A stretch of DNA of 64,000 bases from Macrosoma leucophasiata. Taxonomy: Eukaryota > Arthropoda > Insecta > Lepidoptera > Hedylidae. The translations under genes were made by a program, and so were the position numbers. Below the pieces are notes generated by a model. The model ran no database searches. It was given only the letters and a program-made list of their open reading frames with translations, and was not told the DNA's origin. The stretch spans positions 1,880,001 to 1,944,000 of the forward strand of contig JAWQUS010000003.1 in NCBI GenBank assembly GCA_036365455.1. The letters run 5' to 3'. This document shows positions 10,652-21,196 of this stretch, piece after piece; the first letter of the stretch is position 1, and every line of letters starts with the position of its first letter.

Positions 10652-12040
10652 GCGCGCATGGCCCCGCGGCTGGTGTAGATCATAAGCGATCTACTCGGTT
10701 AAGCGATACAGGTCGCGGTCGGGTGTGTGATGGGTGACCGCTAGTGGCAAATTAAAATGTGCGTTTCCGTACTTCGGAGAGCACGTTAAACCGTCGGTAC
10801 CTTTTGCTTGTCGGTCAAGTACCTTGGGTGTACCATCGACAGAGCGCTGCGCATGGTGCCCACCGTGGATAACGCGGTGCGCCAGGCGGCGGCTGCTCGA
10901 GCGATGCTACGTCCGGTACTGCAGTCGAGGCTGCCGTTGAGCACCAAGCTGCGGATCTACAATACCTACATTCGAACTAGGTTGACGTACGCTGCACCAG
11001 CGTGGTACGCCTCGTGCTCCACTACGCAGCGACGTCGCCTACAGGTACAGCAAAACGTGTGTCTACGCTTGATAACCAACGCGGGGAGGTACGTCAGAAA
11101 TGACGTCATCTCACGGGACCTGCGTGTAGATTCCGTGCAGGAGTTCGTGGTCCGTCTCGCGTGCGGTATGTACTATCGTGCGGAAAACGGACCTCACGGA
11201 CACCTCCACGTATTTGCCCCACTACATAGCAGGCCGCCCGACGGGAGGGCACTCCCGCGCGAAATCCTCTCCGTGGTATCAACCCGGACACCCCGGGACG
11301 CCGACGTATGTCCGAGCCCCGATCCCGAATCGTGATCCGATACGTTAGCGAGCCGAGCTCGGCCGGGCTCGCCATTAGATGCAGAGCTCTGTGACGATGT
11401 CACGTAACCTGCCCGACCCGGGTTCGATTCCCGGACGTGGGGGCTTTCATCGGAGATGCGGTCGCGGTTCCGACTACGGTCCGGGCCACGACCGCGCATA
11501 TCTGCGGGCGTCGCCACTGGAGTGGTGGATGCTCGCCCCTGTTGGCTTCCCAAAACTCGGCGCTGGGCGACGGAAGCCGCCGCAGCGACTCCACTTCGCG
11601 CCGTGACGATCCCCTCCCCCCCCTCCCCCTCCGCCGCTGCGGCACCGCTGTCATCGCGGCACCACCACACTTGGGAGGCGCCTACTCCGTCGCTGCGCCC
11701 TAATCGGCGACGCGGCGCTTACCACTGCGCCACCCAGACAAGACGCCGCTCTCATTATTATGGGAGCAAAAGATGCCGAGGTAAAGGGGCACGTGCCTCG
11801 AAGCCTATACCGCTATATAATCAACGACGACCTTTTGCTTTCGATAGATAGCAGTCGTTAAACCTTGTGGGAGGTCTTATGGGCGGTTTGAAAACATCCA
11901 ACAGCGGGTTGGCCACCCGTATCTCTACCAACCCGCATTGGATAAGCGTGGTGGAGTAAGTTCCAGGCCTTCCCCCAAAAAAAAGGGAAAGATTCGTGCC
12001 CAGTAGTGGGACGTTTCAAGGGTTGCTATTATTATTATTA
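10652..12040 (+). mobile_element. 5S-rRNA-headed SINE, split by a retrotransposon insertion
   Basis: The head (10652-10798) and body/tail (11841-12040) match the intact copy at 35170-35545. Positions 10690-10740 resemble the 5S rRNA internal promoter (GTTAAGC, then GATGGGTGACCGC in the intact copy). The tail has GTGGGACGTTTCAAGGGTTG and a TTATTATT run. Between the halves lies the jockey-type piece 10810-11829. Confidence 0.75.
10810..11829 (+). mobile_element. Jockey-type non-LTR fragment with GC-rich 3' UTR
   Basis: Inserted in the 5S-headed SINE between two copies of ACCTTTTGCTT (10799-10809 and 11830-11840). It codes for the C-terminal part of a jockey-clade reverse transcriptase ORF (VKYLGCTIDRALRM, YIRTRLTYAAPAWYASCS, LQVQQNVCLRLITNAGRYVR) up to the stop near 11335. 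A GC-rich 500-bp 3' region follows, holding a box-B-like GGTTCGATTCCC (11421-11432). Open frames in that region are not genes. Confidence 0.8.
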
Positions 12041-12166
12041 ATGCTATTCTCTCGCTGGTGGAAAAAGATCTTTACTAAAGCTGCACGTCAATAAATAAAA
12101 TTAAGTAAGTTAAAAATAAAACATTTTTAAACTTACGTGTCGGGAGTTGGTATCCGTTTATATATC

Positions 12167-12319
12167 CAGAGTGCCTAGTGCGAGATTTTATTTACTCGAA
12201 TTCGATCGCGTAGAGTAAACGCAGATTTGTATGGAATTGAAGGAGCTTCATCGATTCACCGCTAGATGACGCTCCTTCAATTCCATACAAATTCAGGAAT
12301 TCTCGCACTAGGCACTCTG
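12167..12319. mobile_element. Fold-back MITE
   Basis: Ends CAGAGTGCCTAGTGCGAGA and its inverted complement. Inner arms around TTTGTATGGAATTGAAGGAG also pair. Length is 153 bp, with no clear target-site duplication. Class unknown. Confidence 0.65.
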
Positions 12320-12764
12320 TTATATTTTACCGCTCGAAATCTTGGTGCGTAACAATTGAAAACATATCCTAAAATGTATTTAGTGATTCATTACTTGGGC
12401 TCGACGAAATTATATATGAAATTGAATTTTTAGTACTTATATAGAAGAATAATTCCGTTCCAGGTGTGAATAAGTTGACAAGTCGACCTGTGTTTTTTTT
12501 AATTTATTTATTTATTTAAATTTAATGCACACAAAAGGTACATAAGGTGGACTTAATGCTACAAGGCATTATCAACCAGCCAACCTTTGGGTTGAGTTGA
12601 AAACGTAAGATAGGTGCTGATAAAAAGAAATGTAGTAATACGAAACTACATTTGATATATTTATACATACAGCGTGCTATAAATATAAGAATATAGCAAT
12701 CATACAAAACACACATACATACATACAAAATAAAAATATACGTACATATAAAATATGATGAGAA

Positions 12765-12774
12765 ATATATATAT

Positions 12775-12815
<41 letters not shown>
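12765..12815. repeat. AT dinucleotide microsatellite
   Basis: About 25 AT units with one G interruption, preceded by ACATACATACATAC at 12712-12726. Probably length-variable. Confidence 0.9.
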
Positions 12816-12817
<2 letters not shown>

Positions 12818-13159
12818 GTACAAGTCTTAAGAATGAAACGAGAATAAACAATACATACATTATTAAGAGGATTTTAAGAAAAGGCTGCGAAGCTTATTTT
12901 TGATTTATAGGGTGAATGAATGACTGTTAAAGGATATTGCATTAAAAATACTTTAAAACATATTATAAACAATTTACAGATAAAACTCTAACTTTAAAAT
13001 GGCTGTTTTTTTATTTCTATTGGCATTTTCGACTTGTCAACTTATTCACGCATGGTACGAAAGTATAATGTAAGCAATTTATTATTGTATTGTTTGTCCA
13101 TTGCGCAATGATAAATTTGTACTATTTATTTTTCGCAATAACACATACGAATTAACTTA

Positions 13160-13352
13160 AGAAATTAAAGAAAAAACGGAAAGAAAAATTTGACTTCGGG
13201 CAGGACTGGACAGGACTGACTAAGCTACCGAAGTCCCGAAGTGGGACATCGGTAGCTTGGTGGTAAAGCGGCTGGACTGGTTATCCTGAGATCGCAGGTT
13301 CAATTCCTGCCCGAAGTCAATTTTTTCTTTCCGTCTTTTCTTTAATTTCTAA
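13160..13352 (+). mobile_element. tRNA-derived SINE with inverted tail on its 5' side
   Basis: A tRNA-like core (about 13247-13318) has box A TAGCTTGGTGGTAAAGC and box B GGTTCAATTCC and ends CGAAGTC. The 3' tail TTTTTTCTTTCCGTC is mirrored upstream as CGGAAAGAAAAATTTGACTT, so the whole piece folds back. Possible origin: two head-to-head insertions, one largely deleted. Related copies lie at about 15.8, 21.6, 24.2 and 46.3 kb. Confidence 0.7.
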
Positions 13353-13424
13353 TGATAAATTTAATTAATCGATAAAAGGTTATTTGCATCTTATGTATGT
13401 AATAATTATCAAACAAAACAATTA

Positions 13425-13550
13425 AGGTCTCAAGGGTGGCAATCCCTGCATTTTCACATCTGGTTTTTGTGTAGATGTCTATGTATAAGATGCAGTCACT
13501 TATCATACATGTGAACTGCAAGGTTGTTTGCCACCTTCATCACTTAAAAA
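13425..13550 (+). mobile_element. Bm1-like SINE 3' fragment, older subfamily
   Basis: Contains TCTGGTTTTTGTGTAGATGT and GTGAACTGCAAGGTTGTTTG, the end of the SINE in sense orientation. Confidence 0.55.
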
Positions 13551-13998
13551 TCAGTTAAAATTCGTGACAAAGAATTCCATTACAGAATGGCCACTACTAC
13601 TATGCTGGGGTTCAATTCCCGGGTCGAGGGGCTTCCAGAGATAAAGGTAAAATCCTTTATCTTTGAGTCGGAGATTGTTAATGTGCCCGGAGATGTCAAC
13701 AGGCTTGCCACCTGTTACATGGGCCAAAACGTAACCAGCGAATGCATGCATGCACCTCTGCTTACCCCTTCGGAGATTATAGGCGTGAAGTTACATTAAG
13801 AATTCTATTTCAATTTTTTAAGCCGAGTTAATGTAAAACAGGCAAGCCACCTTTAGTACCTAACTTTGTTAACATGATAACATTCCTATTAATTTAAGCA
13901 TATACAGGTAGGTTTCAAATAGAATTTAAACACGAGGGTAGTAATATTTCAAACATACTGTATAACAAAACTTATTTATTCGAATATATTAAATAAAC

Positions 13999-14143
13999 CG
14001 CCTTATTCATAAACGTATTTTAGCTGAAGTGTTGCTAATGTCTCTTTTGTCTTTTTCTATCCTGCACATTTGACAATGGAACTGACAAGGACAAAGCATT
14101 CTATAGCTAAAACGTATCTAATGTACGTTTATGAATAAGGGGG
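13999..14143. mobile_element. MITE with CCTTATTCATAAACGTA ends
   Basis: A 145-bp element with inverted ends. An inverted copy of the same family lies at 43247-43392, so two members are in the window. The core holds TTTGACAATG and GACAAGGACAAAGCATTCTA. Confidence 0.7.
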
Positions 14144-14509
14144 ATAGGCTGTATAGTTTAACACATTTTGTATACATATTATCTTTTGTTCTATTCACAT
14201 AACTTTGCATAGTTTATGATATTAAATTAAAATAATTGTAAATAATGCCACTTATTTTTAAAACATTTAAAATTAATATGATGTACATAATAAATGTTGC
14301 TATTATATGCTGTATGTTTTACATAATAATATGATTATTGTCGTAAACAGTTTTTTTAAATAGAAAAGTATTATTTTTTCATACTTTTATTTTTGTCTTA
14401 TTTAGAAGCAATACTGATCTCTTATAATAAAATTTTATTGCTTTAGCATTTGTTTTGTTCCATAATCGAAATTGTGATTTCAGTTTTCTTAAATTGCTTA
14501 TCTATTTAA

Positions 14510-14762
14510 ATAAAAATGCAACCCGTTTTCCTTGGTCACGGCATCACGCGTGAATGGCTGGACCGATTTGGCTAATATTGATTTTGAATGATTTTTGGAA
14601 GTCCAGGGAATGTTTAAAAGGTAAGAAAATATGAAGAAATTGAGGGGAAATGGTAAAAACCACCATTTAATTTTCCCATACAAATAGTCCGTATCTATCA
14701 AACGTTTGACACATGTCATATTTTCATTCTGAGGCAATACGAAGTTTGCCGGGTCAGCTAGT
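14510..14762 (+). mobile_element. Helitron-like fragment ending CAGCTAGT
   Basis: Has the words ATGGCTGGACCGATTTGGCT and GCCGGGTCAGCTAGTT, common in lepidopteran elements whose 3' end is a short hairpin plus CTAG. The hairpin is weak here, so the Helitron assignment is provisional. Confidence 0.4.
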
Positions 14763-15119
14763 TATTATAATAAATCCACACCTAACCTAAGTATCTATTT
14801 ATCAGTTAGTTGTTTATGATTTCAAGTACTTAGCAAATGTTGGCAGAGTTAAAAATGTCAAAATGCCTTTATTTTTGTGATGCTCGATTTAGTTGATGCT
14901 CACTTGAGATAGTAGGTACAAGAGCTTGAGTCGAATACCTACAACATATGTGGTCGGATCTCTTTCTATGGTATCGTTATCTTCTAATTTTACTTTAAAT
15001 AAAGAATAAAAAGTGGGATATGGATAGTTCCAACTCGCTTCAAATAGATGTTCAGAGTGTTGTCTTCGTGGTTATCTATAGCTACATGATGCTACACCCG
15101 CTAAACATTTGTCTTTGCC

Positions 15120-15387
15120 CATAGAGCAACACGGGCGCGGCGGACCGGAAGGGAGTAGCCATAGCGTTTATTACCGATGCAAAACAGTCTGTAATTTTTT
15201 GCGGGGGTAAACAAGTCCGACACACACACACACACACTACAAAACAAACCTTAAATTTAACAAAAATACATAAACAATTTCACGCACACATTTAAACATC
15301 TCAGCGACAGGCAAACAAACACTTGTGCTTGTACTATTTTGACAGAGGAGATAGCCTGCATAAGGCTACTCCCGTTTTGCTCTATGA
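15120..15387. mobile_element. hAT-like MITE with 8-bp TSD
   Basis: Imperfect inverted ends (CATAGAGCAA...ACGGG and CCCGTTTTGCTCTATG) lie between perfect 8-bp duplications TCTTTGCC (15112-15119 and 15388-15395). Duplications of 8 bp are typical of hAT transposons. Inside is a short CA repeat (15222-15238). No transposase. Confidence 0.65.
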
Positions 15388-15554
15388 TCTTTGCCTATTC
15401 ATATTTTAAGTACTTAACTATGTATATCGATTTTGGTTACTAGCATTACATTATGATTAAAAGTTAAGTAGGTACATAACTACCTACATCTAATTTTAAT
15501 GTTCGATTACTGGAAGGTAATATTTCTCATGTATAAATAACTTGTGATATATTA

Positions 15555-15660
15555 AGGCACCATACCATTACCTAATCTATCTGCCGCCAAATGGTTCAGT
15601 GTTCAGCACTATCATGTTCCGGTTAGATGGTACTGTATGACCCCGTAATAACCATCACAG
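15555..15660 (+). mobile_element. Bm1-like SINE central fragment
   Basis: Contains TGTTCAGCACTATCATGTTC and flanking SINE words. Both ends are lost. Confidence 0.5.
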
Positions 15661-15789
15661 ACACATAACTAGTAAGGTCTCAGTACCCACGTTATATCGA
15701 AATACCGCCATATACCGCGCATTATACACATATAACACATGTTTCTTAGTGTATTTTACATCAGACAAAGAAATATATTTTATTTTTAA

Positions 15790-15905
15790 AGAAAAATGGA
15801 AAGAAAAATTTGACTTCAGGCGAGACTCGGAACTCGCGACCTTCTGGGAATCTAGTCCAGCCGCTCTTCCAATTGAGCTACTGAAGCCCTGCCCGATTTT
15901 TCCTT
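15790..15905 (-). mobile_element. tRNA-derived SINE
   Basis: On the minus strand a tRNA-like fold starts GCTTCAGTAGCTCAATTGG and closes with CCTGAAGTC, followed by the family tail of T-rich CTTTCC. The cloverleaf is nearly intact, but the tail and sister copies make it a SINE rather than a tRNA gene. Confidence 0.65.
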
Positions 15906-16346
15906 CACATCTATTGCATTGCTTTATGGTAGCAGCAGCGCCATCTATTACCAACTATGCTAGTTAGGCAACCGATATAATAGTCTTTTCAGTTTATTGA
16001 ATATCGTAAAGAAGTCGCTTTTACCCTTAATAATTGTTTTTATATTATTTTAAATATATTTCACAAGCATGTGTTAATGCGAAATAATATAAAAACAGAC
16101 AAAGAAATGTTAAAGATTGTCTGAACTAAAGTAAAAAGTAAAGTTTGTCTTAGTAGAAATATTAAATAGATATCTATTTTGGTAACTAACATTAAAGTTA
16201 TAATTATTAGGGTTGAATTTAGTGTCATGCTGATCATCGGCGTCGAACAGTCATCGCGTAACCGTTTTTTTTTTTTCAATTTTACACTGAAACGCATTTA
16301 GAGCATTCATTTACAGCTGCGCCTGCGCAGATGGTCAGCTTGGCAC

Positions 16347-16380
16347 TAAAATTAGATGTACTTAGGTACATCTAATTTTA
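16347..16380. repeat. 15-bp perfect hairpin
   Basis: TAAAATTAGATGTAC and its exact complement around TTAG. CATCTAATTTTAATG recurs at about 15484-15500, so it may be the end of a small repeat. Confidence 0.45.
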
Positions 16381-16637
16381 ATGCTCGATTAACGATTTCT
16401 TTGCAATCGAGACCTAAAATTATTATAATTTTCTTGATAATATTATTTCACATACAAAACCCGTATTATGTATCTTGAATGACATCCTGTCGATAGCCAC
16501 GTTGCAGTATCTACATTTCTGTTATGACGAAACATGATAATTACGATAATTTAAGAAAAACAACAATGAACTGCAAAGTGGGTTTTAAATTGGCCCCGGA
16601 GATACAGAATACGCCGGCCGTTTACAGCCTAATAATA

Positions 16638-19600
16638 CTACCGCCGCCTCCTAAAAGAGGCCACTAAAAATACAGAAGCGGTTGCAGTTTGCAGCAAACT
16701 GGCTATGAAGAAGCAGGTTTTGTATTGATAATTGTAGGCCACTGTCCACACCATGATGACAGCAGCCACCACGGCGTTGGCGGTGGTCATTGTGGCGGTG
16801 GTATCGAACTCGTTGAGGGTACTGTTGTAGAATGGCTGTTGGATTATGCTGGACGCGGCGGTCGCGAAGCTCGCGAACACGCACCATACGACGAGGAAAC
16901 TCTTGTTGTTTGATAAGGTTATGCCTGGAAAGAGTTTTTTGGGTAAGTATCAAAAAGAATGATGTCATGTTGATTGCGGTTTACATCAAGTCATTATCAA
17001 AATTCAGTCGAAAGACGAATACTGCTGGAAAAACACATTCCCAAACATTACATTAACATTACAACAGTGTTGTAAAAAAATAAAGAATGTATTTATTGAC
17101 AAAAAAAACATACATCGTTTTAGATATTGACTCCATAGATTCCCGAATTAGTATTCACTGTGTTTCGGGAATCAGTGGCTTGTGCGTCATTAGGGGATGA
17201 ATAAATGCTACAATGATATGGATTTGCAGCCGCAGCAGTTTTTGCGGACGCTGCTGAATCCGGCGGTTTACCTACTGACGCTTACTTGAACACACTAATG
17301 GAAGAATTAACCTGCAATCCTGGGCGGTGGAGTCATGTTCCGAAGTCGGACAAATTAATATCTTACCATAAAATCCTAATGCTCCACATACACAAAAAGC
17401 AGCGCACAGTCTTGCTTTATTCTTTACGGATTTGGGTAACGCAATACATAGCACTATGAAACATAATGCCACCACGTGTGCTACACCAATCACTATTGCA
17501 ACCTGGCAAAACAAAGAAACATTTCTTAGTGAGCAGGAACATGAAAGTAGGTACTTAGGTAAACTATGTAAAGAAAAGAGCTGCAGTTCTATTCTAAGCG
17601 ATTTTTCGAAATTTACATCAATTTATGTGACTAGATACCTAGTTTCTGAGCTTATTCCCCAAGTGAAGTGTGCGTAAAAAAATGTTACTGCAACAATTTA
17701 AACATCTACGCAGTAGGTAATCCACATAAAACCAGAGATTTCAAAGTAGATGCGTAGCTATTATGCCTCACTGCCCGAAATTATGAGGTCGTACGTTACT
17801 ATCTGAACAATAAGTAACACCATTTAGCAGCAAGTAAATTGGTAATGCGTTGGTAACCACGTCGTTAAGCTCCGCTATTACCACGTATTTACGTAACCTC
17901 CCCCCAGTGAATATAATGTGATACGCTTTAAAACTTACCCCCCAAATATTTAACGCAGGATTTTGTTCCCAAATCATCGGTGGGAATACGACGCCCAACA
18001 CCAATATAGAAAATGTCGTACACAGATGTAGTATCGTGTACAAATAAAAATTTAGATCCATTAACATGTTCTTTACGGTTATCAAATTTTTCTTCATCGA
18101 AGCAGTTCGCCTGGCTGTCCCTGGAGTCATTTCCGCGGAGAAAACCACATTGTTTTGCGGAGCGTTTACCGTTGTTTCTCTATACAATGGTTGTGGATTT
18201 TGTTCTCTATCTATATTCTCCAACTCTTGATACCCAACAACACGGCTTCCGATATCCAAAGTTCCAAAGTCCGAAGAAAATCTATTAGGAGTATCGAACA
18301 TGGAGCTGAAGTCTGAAGAGAACCTCTGTTCAGTTCTATCACGGATTTCCATATCGGGTTCGAGGATTTCCTTAGCGTTTGCTTTAGATTTGAACACTAC
18401 GACATCTGTTGCTTCGTCATCTTGATTGACATTGGAACTGCTGGCGATTTGAGTTGGATTACTCTGATTTGTGGTCCCATTCTGGTTGGAGAAGATTACT
18501 TCGTCTTCATCTTCTACTGCGTCCCTTAACATGTTGTATGTTGATCTTATAACTCTTTCGATGTACACCGGTCGGGAGTATGAAGCTAGGAAGAAGCAAT
18601 TCTGCATTATAATGGCTCCGTATATCATGACTACGACTTCGCTTGTGTATATAGTGCAGAGGTAACCGATTAGGAAGGGGACGAGGCAGTTGCCGATAGA
18701 GGGGGCCATTTTGACGATTCTTTGGGCGATCGTAAGCTTCTCTCTGAAATAGTGCGAGATGATCACTTCTGTCTGTTGGCCCGTTAATGCACAGCCAGCA
18801 CCTGGAACACACGATAGGAACAGTTACATTACTATTATTATCAGTAGTTATATACAATATATATAACAATTATATTCGGGGGTTTGTAACGATCATTTGA
18901 CTCACACCACTGGTAAATATTAGTATATTTGGCATGGTTTACAGATCTTTCACGTCTGGGTGTTATCTATGTAGATGTGGTCCTAGACAGATTTTTTTAT
19001 AATAAAATATTTTTTTGTGTCAGCCCAAGTTTGGGTTTGGCTAATATTGCCAGGAGCGAAGTACAATGATTACTAGTACGCTCAAGAAGCTCTTATTTAC
19101 GTCGTCGGTGTCGGCTTTCACACCACATGCCACGGAACTACTTATTAATATTATTTACTACTTATTATATAGTAAAGAGTGCTGCATGCTGTGACCCACC
19201 AAGTTAGCACCTTTGTTGACCGACTGACCCCATAGTAAATGGAAAATATAGAAACCTAGCAAAAATGAAAGATTATAAAATTGAGCAATCAACGGAATAT
19301 TCGTTACGATCGTTATAGTACAACGGCAACAGGTGCGGTTGGCGTTTTGATGGATGAGAGCATACAGTGGTAAGCAGGTACATATTAGTTTTATGAATAC
19401 TAAATGGTTTTTCGTGTATTCTATGAAGAATGTTAAGCCCTTGGTTCCTTGTTTCTCTCTGTCAGACCACAAGAAAATAAAGAAAATTATGACAGTTGAT
19501 TTCAACTGTGTCTCCGCCAATATTGGCCTCCTGATCCGTGAGAGATTTAGATAATCGCTTAGGCACGATTCCTTCAAGTAGGTTTCTCAAAACCAATTTA

Positions 19601-20440
19601 CAATGGAATAGGTAGGTATGTCCTTTACGCAATAACATACAGAAAATAACTTTTATTGTAATCATATTGAAGAATAGATTGCATGCACGACTAAGGCGAG
19701 TTTAATGTATTCGGATTATCATTCTAATTTAAAGGATCATTAACTTCTCTATATACTTGGTTAACGTACGTGTATGAATTGAAAATAAATTGAAACGACT
19801 AGAGCTGTTGACTGCTATTGTTGATCGCACACTCATAAAATATCCGACTGTACAAACTATAAACACACACAAATAAACCAATCTTATAAAACGTGACCTT
19901 GCGTTTGAATGAGACATAAATAACAAAAGTTATACTAATAGGATTTGAACGTGACACGTTAATATCACCTGCGGAGATGCCAGCAAAAATATTAACTATG
20001 TGGTCGTTGCTGTTCGCGTTGGTTGAGTAGCTGGATAGTAGCACACCGGCCACCGTCAAGCACAGACCAGCCAGTGCCATAAATCGCGGCATGTTAAATG
20101 TCTTCACCATTGCTCTACACCACGATTCCAGCAACAGACGTATCACTACCATTATCACGGGCACTAGAGCCAAATCTGCATCCCATATCTTTAACCGTTC
20201 ACCTTCTTCGTGGTCCTCTTCTCTTAATCCCTTCAATATTATCAGACCATATAAGCTAAGTACTCCGGGCACTGTTATATTGTAAACCACTGCTGAAATC
20301 ACAATCAACCACCCGTATCCACCATCCGGTGGAGTGGGGCCGATTTCCGGTTGTGATGCTACCACCATGTCGAGATGTAAGTCTTCTACCCTATTTTCAC
20401 GATCAGTCGGGCGGGGTGGTCTCATTTGTGGGTTCTCCAT
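16638..20440 (-). CDS. Monocarboxylate transporter-like MFS protein (SLC16/MCT family)
   Basis: Four exons on the minus strand: 20440-19969, 18801-17939, 17502-17367, 16924-16638. All junctions are in phase, giving 585 residues. The MCT signature PPDGGYGWLIVIS begins TM1. Twelve hydrophobic segments can be counted: six before a long acidic/Ser-rich cytoplasmic loop of about 160 residues (from YIERVIRSTYNMLRD to MKKNLITVKNM), six after. Exon 2 joins TM4 as GISAG-AGCALTGQQTEVIISHYF. Family knowledge: SLC16 carriers move monocarboxylates or related metabolites across the plasma membrane, often with H+; the substrate here cannot be read from sequence. I chose MENPQM at 20440 over an upstream Met at 20491, whose 17 extra residues look like leader sequence. 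Divergent from Vang. Confidence 0.9.
17705..17890 (-). mobile_element. Bm1-like SINE, diverged (transporter intron 2)
   Basis: Recognised by TTATGCCTCACTGCCCGAAA, CCATTTAGCAGCAAGTA and GGTAATGCG. It ends about 50 bp from the splice donor of the preceding exon. Confidence 0.6.
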
Positions 20441-21196
20441 GATTTTTATACGATAAACAATAACTTCATGACTAAAATGAGTCGGACACACTTATCTATT
20501 AGCTAGGTTACGCACCTGTTATCTTATCATTTCTTGTAATCTAGTGCTCCATTTTTTCTATTGACCGCCAATGAATATCAAAGTAAGAATTTAAGAATAT
20601 ACTTTAGAGTTTTAGAGGAAGGGAAATATATTATAAATTGAATAATTTAAGTATGTAATATTATTTTGAGCAGAACGAAATATTTTTTTTTTATTAAATT
20701 GCTTGCCAGTGTAAATATTAATTTTTCTGAACGTCTATAATACGACTAAAATTGTTGACCGCGAACGAACTTGTTACTTGTTAGAGAGAGATAGTGAAAC
20801 ACAATATGCATGGTAAAAAACGAGACAAAAGCATTTCCATTTTAATGACAATTTCAACAATTTTTTTCTCCTTGGTTTGGTTGGTTAATAATGAAATGAA
20901 TTCGATTTGGGTAGACACCTATAAAGACGCTCAAATTAGAAAATCCCATTGAAAATATCAATAATGCTACGGTAATTGAACTTCTAAAGTGTAATTAATA
21001 TCGATCAATACTGTATCATAGTTCTGAGACGAATAGTGTCGGTGTTTGTGTGACAATTTGTTTAAATCCGTGTTCATAGATCCGTGAAAAGCATTATAAT
21101 TGCTCCAATTTCTGGATGTGATTACACGGTGAATTATTGCAGATCCGTGGGGTCTCATGGCTAGGCTGGGGTCGGTGACTGTGAATCGTTGGAACG
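20441..21196. promoter_or_regulatory. Shared upstream region of the transporter and Vang
   Basis: About 756 bp separate the two divergent start codons, so both promoters probably lie here. It is AT-rich; I see no repeat and no certain core element. The stretch nearest the Vang ATG (21110-21196) is less AT-rich and probably 5' UTR. Confidence 0.4.

Noticed and set aside
11194..11851. Several long open frames on both strands
   Set aside because: They arise from the high GC content of a jockey 3' UTR and overlap each other.
13587..13799. 70-codon open frame as a gene
   Set aside because: No homology or codon bias, both flanks are SINE debris, and a frame on the other strand overlaps it.
16651..16968. 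105-codon minus-strand frame as a separate protein
   Set aside because: It is a shifted reading of the last transporter exon; the in-phase frame gives TM10-TM12 and the stop at 16638.
20441..20491. Transporter start 17 residues further upstream
   Set aside because: The extra residues lack any MCT resemblance; MENPQM is followed directly by the usual acidic/Pro-rich N-tail.
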